Of a stretch of 64,000 nucleotides of DNA, positions 28,693 through 37,700 are shown piece by piece. Both the position numbers and the translations under genes were made by a program. The notes under the pieces were generated by a model, which worked only from the letters and a program-made list of their open reading frames with translations, had not been told where the DNA came from and searched no databases. Within the stretch, counting starts at the first letter, position 1, and each line of letters opens with the position of its first letter. Source of the DNA: Panacagrimonas sp965216805 (GTDB lineage: Bacteria > Pseudomonadota > Gammaproteobacteria > Nevskiales > Nevskiaceae); NCBI RefSeq assembly GCF_965216805.1, contig NZ_CBDCGN010000002.1, positions 62,001-126,000 of the forward strand, given 5' to 3'.

Positions 28693-30723
28693 ATGCTCAA
28701 GAAAAATGGCGGAATCCGGGCTCCGCGGCTGCTGGTGGGTCTGGCGCTGTACGTGTTGTCGGTGTCTGCAATGGCGGCGCCGCTGCTACTCGACGCGCAG
28801 GCGCGGTCTGTCGGCGGGCTGGAACTGGCCGGGCATCTGCAGGCCCTGCATGACGCCAGCGGTGAACTGACGTTCGAGCAGGTCAGGTCGACCGAACACG
28901 TCGCCCGCTTCGAGCCTTTGCGCGCCAACTTCAATGGTGGCTTTGCCGGTCGCGGCGCGTGGTGGCTGCGCTTTGATGTGCAGGCGGCGCCGGGTTCCAC
29001 CCAGGACTGGTGGCTGCAATTGCGCTCGCCCTACGTCGACTACATCGACGTCTGGTTGCCGCAGGTGGGCGCAGACAGCGAGCCGACCTGGCGTCACCGT
29101 GCGCTCGGCGGTCTGCGGCCGGTATCGCAGCGTGACCTGGCCTCGCCGATCAATGTGCTGCGCATGGACGCGCTGCCGCAGAAGGGTCCGCACACGGTGT
29201 GGATCCGCCTGGCCGGTCATCGCACCCTGAGCCTGGCCGGCGCGGTGTGGCGGCTGGACGCGCTGGTCAGCGACCTGCAACGCATCATGCTGCAGGTCGC
29301 CGCGGTGATCGGCATGACCCTGCTGATGGCAGTGGTCACCCTGTTCCTCGGCGCTACGCTGCCGGACCGCAAATTCCTGTGGTACTCGGCCTATCTGGCC
29401 GCCAGCGCACTGCTGTTCGCCTGTTCGGAGAATCTGCTGTCGGTGCTGGTGCTGCCGGAACAGCCGGCGCTGGCGGTGCGCATCCACAACCTGTCGATGT
29501 GCCTGGGTCTGCTCACGGCACTGATCTTCGCGCGCAGCGTGCTGGACATGCCGATGCAGTTTCCGCGCATCGCCCGCGCGTTCCAGGTCATGGCCGCGCT
29601 CAGCGGCCTGGCCTTGCTGATGTCGCTGGCCGGCCACTACGGCAAGATCGCACCGCTGATCAATCTGCTGCGCCTGGGGACCGCGGTGCTGATCATCAGC
29701 TTGTGCGTGATCCTGGTGCGGCGCCACGCGCCCTCGGCCTGGCCCAACCTGATCGGCTACTCGGTGTACGGCACGGTGGGCGCGCTGCACTTCGCCAAGA
29801 ACCTGGACTGGCTGCCGTTTTCCGCGTTCAACCAGTACAGCTATCTGGTCGGAATGATGGTGCACATGATCGCCATCTTTGTCGGTCTGGGGCTGCGCGT
29901 GAGGTTGCGCGAACGCCAGGCCCTGGCCGACTCGCAGGCGGCCGGCGCACGCCTGGAAACCACCGTCGCCGAGCGCACGCAGGCCTTGAACGCCGAGATC
30001 GCGGGGCACGAGAAGACCGAGGCGCAGTTGCGGGTGGCGATGGATGAACAGCGGAATTTCCTGTCCATGGTCTCGCACGAATTCCGCACGCCCATCAGCA
30101 TCATCGGGGCCTCGGCGCAGATGATCGTCGACGAGCGCCTGCCACCGGGCCCCGAAGACGTGCAGCGCGAGGCCGGCAAGATCAACCGCGCCGCGCAGCG
30201 CATGACCGCGCTGGTCGACACCCTGCTGGCGGACGAGTGGCTGGAGTCCTCGGCCATGCAGCTCAACCCGCGCGAACTGGAACTGTCGGCGGCGCTGTAC
30301 CAAGTCGGGCAGCGTTACGCGCGCGGCAGCGGCCGCGACGTGGCTTTCGACCTGCCATCGCCGGCGCTGACCGTGCGCGCCGACCCCATGCTGCTCAACA
30401 TCCTGTTCGACAACCTGATCGAGAACGCCATCAAGTACTCGCCGGCCGGGGGCAGCATCGACCTGCGCGCTTGGCGCGAAGGCAACACGGCGTGCTTTTC
30501 GGTGCGCGATCGCGGCGCCGGCATCAAGGACGCCGACGTGACGCAGATCTTCGAGCGTTTCTATCGCGCGTCCACGGTCAAGCGCCAACCCGGCATCGGG
30601 CTGGGGCTGTTCATGGTGCGACGCATCGCGGAATTGCATCGCGGCCAGGTGACCGCCGCCAACGCGGAGGGTGGCGGCGCGGTTTTCACCGTGCGTCTGC
30701 CAATCAACAGCCCGCATGACTGA
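28693..30723 (+). CDS. 7TMR-DISM sensor histidine kinase
   Basis: 676 residues: a signal sequence, a periplasmic 7TMR-DISMED2 domain (about 30-190, with GAWWLRFDVQ and WWLQLRSPYVDYIDVWLP), seven membrane helices (about 200-400), a short coiled coil, HisKA with His462 in MVSHEFRTPISII, and HATPase (NLIENAIKYS, DRGAGIKDADVTQIFERFYR, GIGLGLFMV). It senses an unknown periplasmic ligand. No response regulator is adjacent; an orphan OmpR-type regulator lies about 8 kb downstream, but a link is unsupported. A TonB receptor follows directly. Confidence 0.93.
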   Translation: MLKKNGGIRAPRLLVGLALYVLSVSAMAAPLLLDAQARSVGGLELAGHLQALHDASGELTFEQVRSTEHVARFEPLRANFNGGFAGRGAWWLRFDVQAAPGSTQDWWLQLRSPYVDYIDVWLPQVGADSEPTWRHRALGGLRPVSQRDLASPINVLRMDALPQKGPHTVWIRLAGHRTLSLAGAVWRLDALVSDLQRIMLQVAAVIGMTLLMAVVTLFLGATLPDRKFLWYSAYLAASALLFACSENLLSVLVLPEQPALAVRIHNLSMCLGLLTALIFARSVLDMPMQFPRIARAFQVMAALSGLALLMSLAGHYGKIAPLINLLRLGTAVLIISLCVILVRRHAPSAWPNLIGYSVYGTVGALHFAKNLDWLPFSAFNQYSYLVGMMVHMIAIFVGLGLRVRLRERQALADSQAAGARLETTVAERTQALNAEIAGHEKTEAQLRVAMDEQRNFLSMVSHEFRTPISIIGASAQMIVDERLPPGPEDVQREAGKINRAAQRMTALVDTLLADEWLESSAMQLNPRELELSAALYQVGQRYARGSGRDVAFDLPSPALTVRADPMLLNILFDNLIENAIKYSPAGGSIDLRAWREGNTACFSVRDRGAGIKDADVTQIFERFYRASTVKRQPGIGLGLFMVRRIAELHRGQVTAANAEGGGAVFTVRLPINSPHD

Positions 30724-30752
30724 GAACCTGTTCCGATCAACCTCGCGCGCCG

Positions 30753-30822
30753 GTAGGTCGGGTTTCAACCCGACACCCTGCGCTCGATCACCTGCGCGTT
30801 GCCGGCCTGAAGGCCGACCTAC
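30753..30822 (+). repeat. Bimodular palindromic repeat, copy 1
   Basis: Two hairpins (GTCGGGTTTCAACCCGAC and GGCCTGAAGGCC) are enclosed by outer arms GTAGGTCGG/CCGACCTAC. A central GCGCTCGATCA is shared with a second copy in reverse orientation at 42.43 kb. It lies in frame ahead of the TonB receptor signal sequence. Confidence 0.8.
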
Positions 30823-30859
30823 ACGAATCCAAACTCGGGGCGCGCGCATCGTCGTCGCA

Positions 30860-33151
30860 ATGCTGCTCATGCTGGCCGCTGCGGTCCCGCGCCCTGCGGC
30901 TGCAGACACGACCACCGACCCCGCGCCCTTGTCATCCGCGGCTGGCACCGCCCGCGCCGAAGACATCTTCGTCACCGCGCGCAAAGTCGAAGAAAAATTG
31001 CAGGACGTGCCGCTGGCCGTCACCCACCGCGATGCCGACCAGTTGCGCGATGCGGTGCTGACCGAGGTCGAGGACCTGCAGCGCACCGCGCCCAGCCTCT
31101 ACATCCGTCCGGCTTCCGGTCAGGGCACCGCGCTGGTCCTGCAGATGCGCGGCCAGACCCAGTTCGACACCCTGGGCACGCTCGATCCGTCGGTGGCGGT
31201 GTACCAGGACCAGCTCTATCTGGCGCGACCGTTCGGCACCAACCTGTCCTTTGTGGATGTCGAGCAGGTGCAGGTGCTGCGCGGCCCGCAGGGCACGCTG
31301 TTCGGCCGCAACACCACCGGCGGCGCCATCCTGCTCAACACCCGCGATCCGGAGTTGAATGGCTGGAGCGGCAGCCTGCGCAGCAGTGTCGGCAGCGACG
31401 AAACTTTCGGCACCAGCGGCGTGCTCAACCTGCCGCTGCTGCGCGACACCTGGGCGCTGCGCGTGGTCGGCCAGCGCACGCGCTCCGACGGCTACGCGGT
31501 GGATACCATCAACAGCCAGGCACTGGGCGACAAGGACGACACCCTGCTACGGATCAAGTCGCTGTGGCAGCCACATCGCGCCTTCAGCCTGTTGCTGACG
31601 CACGAACACATCGACATCGACCGGCTCAACGGACCCGCCGAGCTTGCCTTCGCCGCGCAACCGAGATTCGTGGACGCCGACGGTGACGGCACGCCGGAGA
31701 CGCCCATCGACGGCATCGGGCGGCTGGTGGTGGCCAATGCCTCGCAGGGCATGGACTCCATCGACAATTACCTTGGCGATCCGTATCGCGCACAGAACAA
31801 TCCGGGTCTGGACCTGGCCTCCACCGCCCGCGTGCGCCTGTGGTCGGCCACCGCCAGCCTGGATCGCGACTGGGGGCGCATCCAGATCATTCTGGGCCGG
31901 CGCGACGCCGACGACATCGCCAACACCGTGGACTTCGACAGCACGCCGTATCCGGTGATCGGCACCACGTTTGAAGCCGACTACCGCCAGCACAGCGCGG
32001 AGCTGCAACTCACCGGCGAGCTGGTGCGCCTGCAGTGGGCCGCCGGCGTCCATGCCTTCGACGAGGAAGCCGTCGAGGCCACCGGCGGACAGGCCGCAGG
32101 CGGCGGCAACATCACCGACTTTGCCGGCGACGCCGAGGCCGACAGCGTCGGCATCTACGCGCAGGGCAGCTATCCCCTGCGCCCGGCGCTGAACCTGACC
32201 CTGGGCCTGCGACATTCGGCGGATCGCAAGTCGCTGGTGTCGCGCAACCGCGTCGGCACCGCGCAGACCGGCCTGCGCTGCGCGGTACCGGGCGTGCTAG
32301 AGGGCGCCCCCTGCGAGCGACGCTTCTCCAACCAGTCGAACCGCCTCAACTACCTGGTCGGGCTGGACTACCGGCTGGACGATGACTGGCTGATCTATTC
32401 CACGCTCACCACCGGGTACCGCTCCGGCGGACAGAACCTGCGCGGCCTGTCCGAGGCCACCTATCAGCCCTTCGAACCCGAGGACGTCACCCAACTCGAA
32501 GTCGGCGCCAAGGCCGAATTCCTCGACCGGCGCCTGCGCGCCAACCTGGCGCTGTACCGCTCTGAAGGCAAGGACGTGCAGCGTTCCATCCTGCTGCGCG
32601 TGAACGGATTTACCTCCACCTACACCGGCAACATCGCCGAGGTGTTGATCCACGGCGGCGAGCTGGAACTGGACTACCGCCCGTGGCCGAATCTGGCGCT
32701 CGGCGCCGTGGTCGGCATCGTGCGGCCCGAGTACGAAAGCTATGTCGATCTCAACGGCATCGATCGGTCCGATGAAGAGTTCGCCGGCATCCCCGAAACC
32801 CAGGTCGCGCTGAGCGCTGCGCACACCCAGCCATTCGCGCGTCTGGACTGGCGCAACAGCCTCAACTGGTCCTGGCAGGACCGCGTCTACAACTCCCAGG
32901 CCAACATCCGCGACTTCGCCCCCAATGAGCAGGCCGCCGCCGAACGCGCCTTGACCCAGTCCGCGCTGGGCCTGCTCAACGCACGCAGTGCGCTGGATTT
33001 TCGCAACGGCTTTGAACTCGCCGTGTGGGGCCGCAACCTCACCGACGAGATCTACGCCACCGGCGGGCTCGGCTTCAACGGTCTGGGCATCGCCGTGCGC
33101 TTCCCGCAGCCGGACCGGCAGGTGGGCGTGGAGGTGGGTTACCGATTTTGA
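30860..33151 (+). CDS. TonB-dependent outer-membrane receptor
   Basis: 763 residues from the ATG at the signal-peptide core (MLLMLAAAVPRPAAADT). The TonB box region may be DIFVTARK; the plug follows with VLQMRGQTQFDTLG, VEQVQVLRGPQGTLFGRNTTGGAILL, then a 22-strand barrel ending in an aromatic residue (VGVEVGYRF). Substrate is unknown; iron-siderophore or carbohydrate are both possible. The start is uncertain: no ribosome site precedes the ATG, and the frame is open back through the palindromic repeat to an ATG overlapping the kinase gene, which would give an unusually long basic leader. Confidence 0.9.
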   Translation: MLLMLAAAVPRPAAADTTTDPAPLSSAAGTARAEDIFVTARKVEEKLQDVPLAVTHRDADQLRDAVLTEVEDLQRTAPSLYIRPASGQGTALVLQMRGQTQFDTLGTLDPSVAVYQDQLYLARPFGTNLSFVDVEQVQVLRGPQGTLFGRNTTGGAILLNTRDPELNGWSGSLRSSVGSDETFGTSGVLNLPLLRDTWALRVVGQRTRSDGYAVDTINSQALGDKDDTLLRIKSLWQPHRAFSLLLTHEHIDIDRLNGPAELAFAAQPRFVDADGDGTPETPIDGIGRLVVANASQGMDSIDNYLGDPYRAQNNPGLDLASTARVRLWSATASLDRDWGRIQIILGRRDADDIANTVDFDSTPYPVIGTTFEADYRQHSAELQLTGELVRLQWAAGVHAFDEEAVEATGGQAAGGGNITDFAGDAEADSVGIYAQGSYPLRPALNLTLGLRHSADRKSLVSRNRVGTAQTGLRCAVPGVLEGAPCERRFSNQSNRLNYLVGLDYRLDDDWLIYSTLTTGYRSGGQNLRGLSEATYQPFEPEDVTQLEVGAKAEFLDRRLRANLALYRSEGKDVQRSILLRVNGFTSTYTGNIAEVLIHGGELELDYRPWPNLALGAVVGIVRPEYESYVDLNGIDRSDEEFAGIPETQVALSAAHTQPFARLDWRNSLNWSWQDRVYNSQANIRDFAPNEQAAAERALTQSALGLLNARSALDFRNGFELAVWGRNLTDEIYATGGLGFNGLGIAVRFPQPDRQVGVEVGYRF

Positions 33152-33221
33152 TCAGGCCTTGACGCCGAGCGCTCGCCCGCTCGAGACTTCTCACAGTTTC
33201 ACAGTCATCGTTGGAGCACAG

Positions 33222-33464
33222 ATGAAGAACATCACGCTGGCCGTGGATGACGCCACCTATCGCCGAGCGCGCCGCAAAGCAGCGGAGCGTGGAACTTCCG
33301 TGAGTGCCCTGGTTCGCGAGTGGTTGCAGACGCTCGATACTACGGACGCCGGGTGCAGCGAAGCGTCCAAGGCGCTGTTCGACGCCATGGATCGCGTCAA
33401 GGGCTATTCGGCGTCGACCCGGCTGGATCGTGATCGCGTGCATGACCGTGCGCTGCTTCGTTGA
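33222..33464 (+). CDS. VapB-type antitoxin, ribbon-helix-helix
   Basis: 80 residues. The N-terminus MKNITLAVDDATYRRARRKAAERG followed by TSVSALVREWLQTLD fits a ribbon-helix-helix DNA-binding antitoxin; the remainder would wrap the toxin. GGAG lies five bases before the ATG. It overlaps the PIN-domain gene by 23 bases, the usual antitoxin-first arrangement, and such pairs repress their own promoter. Confidence 0.85.
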   Translation: MKNITLAVDDATYRRARRKAAERGTSVSALVREWLQTLDTTDAGCSEASKALFDAMDRVKGYSASTRLDRDRVHDRALLR

Positions 33465-33846
33465 TACCAATGTCCTGCTTTATGCGCTGTCTGATCGCGC
33501 CTCGGAACGGTCCAAGCGTCAGCGTGCTCGTGCGCTGCTCGCGTCCGAGCCGTTCGGGCTCTCTGTTCAGGTCTTGCAGGAATTGTTCGTCAATGCGCGC
33601 AAAGGCGGTGTCGACCCGGACGCGTTGGACGCGGTACTGGCAGAGCTGCGTCGAGTGCCCGTGATTGAATCGAGCCTGTCGCTGTTCGACACTGCTGTGG
33701 CGCTGCATCGGCGTTATGAAATTTCCTATTGGGACGCCGCCATCGTGGCCGCTGCACTGGAGCTTGGCGCACGAACCCTGTACTCCGAGGACCTCTCTCA
33801 CGGCCAGCGCTATGCTGCAGTGCAGGTCGTCAATCCGTTTCGATAG
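33442..33846 (+). CDS. VapC-type PIN-domain toxin
   Basis: 134 residues from MTVRCFVDTNVLLYALSD. PIN acidic residues are visible: Asp in FVDTNVLLYAL, Glu in QELFVNARKGG, Asp in YWDAAIVAAA and Asp in LYSEDLSHG. VapC toxins are Mg-dependent ribonucleases that cleave tRNA or rRNA. A longer frame starts inside the antitoxin but only this ATG gives a normal PIN N-terminus. Confidence 0.88.
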   Translation: MTVRCFVDTNVLLYALSDRASERSKRQRARALLASEPFGLSVQVLQELFVNARKGGVDPDALDAVLAELRRVPVIESSLSLFDTAVALHRRYEISYWDAAIVAAALELGARTLYSEDLSHGQRYAAVQVVNPFR

Positions 33847-34024
33847 CAAACCCGTCGTGCAGCGGCGACGCCCTTGCCGTCCGGCATCTCTTTCCAGGTG
33901 AGGCCGGGAACTGCAAGTGGACTCAAGGCCTGCGGCCGTCGCCTTGCCCGGAATGACCGCCCCTTGTTTGTCCGGCGGTTACGGCCCATCCGCGGGGCGA
34001 AACGCTCCAGCGAGCAAGTGATCG

Positions 34025-34050
34025 TGTAGGAGCGGCCCGTGGCCGCGACG
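34025..34050 (+). repeat. REP-type palindrome
   Basis: TGTAGGAGCGGCCCGTGGCC followed by GCGA: GTAG, then the stem GCGGCC/GGCCGC. This is the widespread GTAG-headed REP form of pseudomonads and Lysobacterales (established), moved by RAYT transposases elsewhere. No RAYT gene is in the window. Confidence 0.7.
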
Positions 34051-34080
34051 ATTCGCGCGCTTCTCATAAAGCCGCAGCGT

Positions 34081-34253
34081 TCAGACCTTGATGACGCCGT
34101 GGCCGTAAGCCATCAGTTGCGGGTCCTGGGTGAGCAGCAGCAGCGGCTCGGTGCGCGCCTGGGCCAGCAGCAGCCGGTCGAAAGGGTCGGCGTGCAATGT
34201 CGGAAGGCCCTCGACGGCGGCGGTGTGTTCCGGCCGGATGTCGAGCAGCAACC
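34081..34253 (-). pseudogene. 3' fragment of a second vapC-like PIN toxin gene
   Basis: About 57 codons reading RLLLDIRPEHTAAVEGLPTL then HADPFDRLLLAQARTEPLLL and LTQDPQLMAYG. The HxDPFDRLLxAQA pattern is the C-terminal half of many VapC toxins. The 5' half and any antitoxin are missing, and homology stops exactly where the 21-base inverted repeat begins. It is a remnant without the first PIN acidic residues, so it should be inactive. Confidence 0.75.
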
Positions 34254-34320
34254 GTAGCCCGGATGAAATCCGGGGGCTGTTCTGGACCGAGCTTGCAATC
34301 CCGGATTTCATCCGGGCTAC
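34254..34320. repeat. Perfect 21-base inverted repeat (GTAGCCCGGATG type)
   Basis: GTAGCCCGGATGAAATCCGG plus G at 34254-34274 pairs exactly with its reverse complement at 34300-34320, with 25 bases between. Each arm also folds on itself (CCGGATgaaATCCGG). The repeat truncates the vapC remnant. Confidence 0.9.
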
Positions 34321-34460
34321 GCCGGCGCATATCTGAGGTCCGGTGCCGCCATCTCTGACGGCCGCAAGATTGCGCAAGAAATGCAAGAAAAGTGGCTCTG
34401 CGTGAAACAGTCGGAAACAAATATTTATTAGGCTTTACAGAAGCTTGGAAATAGTCTGAA

Positions 34461-34491
34461 CCCCTCGCCGAAACGGCGATTGCGCGAGGGG
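34461..34491 (+). promoter_or_regulatory. Hairpin that pairs the ribosome site of the small ORF
   Basis: CCCCTCGC (34461-34468) pairs with GCGAGGGG (34484-34491), with an inner CGCCGAAACGGCG hairpin as an alternative fold. GAGGGG is the ribosome-binding sequence seven bases before the ATG of the 85-codon ORF that is coupled to the adhesin gene. Opening of the stem could control translation; thermosensing or protein binding are possible but unproven. Confidence 0.5.
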
Positions 34492-34498
34492 AAAGCCA

Positions 34499-34756
34499 AT
34501 GGCGGCAAGCGGCAAACGGGGTCGGGAGCGTGGCCGCGGATGCGCCTTGCGGCACCTGATGGCGCTGGCCGTACTGGTCCTGTTTCTGCCGGACACCTCC
34601 GCCCTTTCCCGTTTCGACCCCTACGGCGCCAACGTGCCGTGCCTGCCGGCTGCCGTCTTCTTTCGACTCGCCCACCTGTTGCAACCCATGCCGGGGCACC
34701 CGCCAGCCGGCACGTCATTCCTGTGTCTGCCGCCCCATTCTGGAGAGAATTCATGA
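34499..34756 (+). CDS. 85-residue small ORF coupled to the adhesin gene
   Basis: It begins MAASGKRGRERGRGCALRHL, continues with one hydrophobic segment (MALAVLVLFLPDTSA), and has a Cys/Pro/Leu-rich tail. It has a good ribosome site (GAGGGG at seven bases) and its TGA overlaps the adhesin ATG (ATGA). This arrangement suggests it is translated and couples to the adhesin, either as a leader peptide or as a small membrane or exported protein. No family is recognised. Confidence 0.5.
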   Translation: MAASGKRGRERGRGCALRHLMALAVLVLFLPDTSALSRFDPYGANVPCLPAAVFFRLAHLLQPMPGHPPAGTSFLCLPPHSGENS

Positions 34757-37700
34757 AGCGTCTTGCCCCTGCCGCCCGTCACGGTGTCTTCGTCCGTAGC
34801 GCCCTGTCTGCTGCAATTCTGCTGGCTTTCGCTGCGCAGGCGCAGGCCGAGGTCTGCGATGCCGACGGCGCCGGCGGGACCGGCGGCAGCACCACCGATA
34901 TCGGGACCTTCGCCTGCGGTATCCAGAACAGCGCGACGGGCGGCGCCGGCGGAGTACCCGAAAGCAGCGCGGTCGGCGTGCGCAATATTGCGAGCAACGC
35001 AGGCAGTGCGATTGGGCGCCTCAACACGGCGACCGGCCTTCAGGGCAGCGCGATCGGCGACGGCAACTTTGCAACCAACGAGCTCACTTCTGCGGTGGGG
35101 GTCGGCAATACGGCCAGCGGCGTGAACGCCACCGCACTCGGCACACTGAACTTTGCGCAGGGCCGGCTCAGCAGCGCCGTGGGCACCGACAATCAGGCGC
35201 TCGCAGATGGCAGCAGCGCCTACGGCCGCGGCAATATCGCGAACGGACTGGACAGCGCCGCGCTGGGTTTCGGCAACGGCACCCCCGGGGACGGCAGTAG
35301 TGCGGTGGGCTCCAACAACGTGGCGGCCGGAAACGCCAGCACCGCCCACGGCCGCGGCAATAACGCGAACGGGGGGAGCAGTGTTGCGCTGGGTCTGGGC
35401 AACACCACCGACCTCCTCGGGGTTAACAGCAGCGCCATAGGCGTCGTCAACACCGCAGCGGGTGAGGACAGCAGTGCGATCGGCCGTGGCAATGGCGCGC
35501 TCGGCGTCCAGAGCAGCGCCGTTGGTTTCGCCAACGAGGCGACGGTCATGGGCAGTAGTGCTTTCGGCAACAGCAATAGCGCGACCGGCGTCAACAGCAC
35601 CGCGGTGGGTTTCAGCAACCAAGCCGCGATGCAGGACAGCAGCGCCATCGGCTTCGACAACTTCGCCAACGGCGTTGGCGCCAGCGCGGTCGGCTACTTC
35701 AATAACGCGCGAGCCCAATTCAGCGCCGCCGTGGGTTACGACAACGACGCGGACGCTTTTGGGAGCAGCGCGCTGGGTTCCTCCAACCAGGCAACTGGGG
35801 TTGTCAGCACCGCCGTCGGTGCCAGCAACGAAGCCGCGATGGCGCAGAGCAGCGCGATCGGCTTCGACAACTTCGCCAACGGCGTCGCCGCCAGCGCGGT
35901 GGGCAACTCCAATGCCGCGAGAAACGACTTCGCCACGGCCGTGGGCTTCGACAACGGCGCGGACGGGGAAGGGAGCAGCGCGATCGGCTTCAACAACCTT
36001 ACAAACGCCGAGGACAGCAGCGCGATGGGTCACCAGAACGAGGCCAACGGCACCGCGAGCACGGCGTTCGGCTATCAGAATGAAGCCAACGGCGATTTCA
36101 GCACCGCACTGGGCGCCAACAGCACGGCCGCCGGGGACTTTTCGCTGACCATCGGCAACTCGGCCGATGACGAGGCCGGCACGTCCGTGGCCGCCACCGC
36201 CACCAACGGCATGGCGATCGGCCGCAATGCGACGGTCACGGCGGCCGGCGTGAATGCCATCGCGATGGGCACGGGCGCCTCAGCGTCGGCCGCCAACAGT
36301 GTCGCGCTCGGCGCCGGGTCAGTCGCCGACGTTGCCAACACGATCTCCGTCGGCGCAGCCGGTGCCGAACGCCGGATTGTCAACGTGGCGCCCGGCACGC
36401 TGGGCGCCGCGAGCACCGACGCGGTCAACGGCTCTCAGTTGTTCGCGACCAATCAGAACGTGGCGGCCAACACAGCGAATATCGCGACGAACACTGCAAG
36501 CATCGCCGCCAATACTGCGAATATTGGCACCAACACCACCAACATCGCCGCCAACACCGCCGCCATCGCCGGGCTCGACACCCGGCTCGACACGGCCGAG
36601 ACCGGCATCGCCAGCAACACGGCCGCGATCGCCGCCGTAGCGGCCGACGTCGGCGCCATTGATGGCCGCCTGGACACCGCCGAGGCTGACATCGACAGCC
36701 TGGAGGGCCGCGTTACCGTCAACGAAGCCGACATCGCTCAGAACACCGCCGACATCGGCGTTCTCGACGGCCGTGCCGACGCCGCCGAGCTGCGGCTGGA
36801 CGACGCTGAGGACCGCCTGGATACGGCTGAGCTGGACATCGACACCCTGCAAACCGACGTGGATGCGGTGGAAGCCGAGGTGGACAACCAGGGTGCCGGT
36901 CTTGCCGCCGCCCTGGGTGGCGGTGCTGAGGTAGATCCGGCCACCGGCACCGTCACCGCGCCCGACTACGCCGTACAGGACGGCAACTTCAACAACGTCG
37001 GCGATGCCCTGGGCGCCCTGGACACCGGCGTGACCAACGCCCAGGCCAGCGCCGACGCCGCCCAATCCACCGCCAACACCGCCCTGGCTGCTGCCGGGGC
37101 TGCCCAGGAGACCGCCGACACCGCCCTGTCGCGTGCCAACACCAACAGCAGCCGCATCACCGTGCTGGACGAGCGCGTCACCACCAACGAAGGCGACATC
37201 GTCGTGCTCGACAGCCGTCTGGATGACGCCGAAGACGACATCCAGGAACTCGACGGCCGTGTGGGTCTGAACACCTTCAACATCGCCCAGAACGCCGAGA
37301 ACATCACCGACCTCGACGGTCGGGTCACCACCAATGAAGGCAACATTGTTCTCAACACTGCCGGCGTTGTGCAGAACCGCGCCGACATCGGCGCCCTGGG
37401 TCAACGAGTCAGCGTCAACGAAGGGGCCATCGGCAGCAACACCCAGAACATCTCGGTCAACACCCTGCAAATCGACCAGAACCTGACCTCCATCAACAGC
37501 CTTGAGGATCGTGCCACCGCCACCGAAGCCGACGTCGTCAATCTGGATCAGAGGGTCAACACCGCCCAGGGCACCGCCAACACCGCCCTGAACACCGCCC
37601 AGAGCAACGCCGCCTTCTGCGGCCGTGGCAGTGCCAGCGGCACCATCGAGTGTGGCGACAACGCCCAGTCCGGAGATCAGGCCATCAACAGCCTGGCCAT

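Noticed and set aside
34025..34320. RAYT transposase or insertion sequence near the REP elements
   Set aside because: No transposase-like reading frame is present; the region holds palindromes and a PIN remnant only.
34461..34510. Cyclic-di-GMP (GEMM) riboswitch before the adhesin
   Set aside because: The sequence has GGCAAGCGGCAAA-like pieces, but not the conserved GEMM stems and receptor; only the ribosome-site hairpin is supported.
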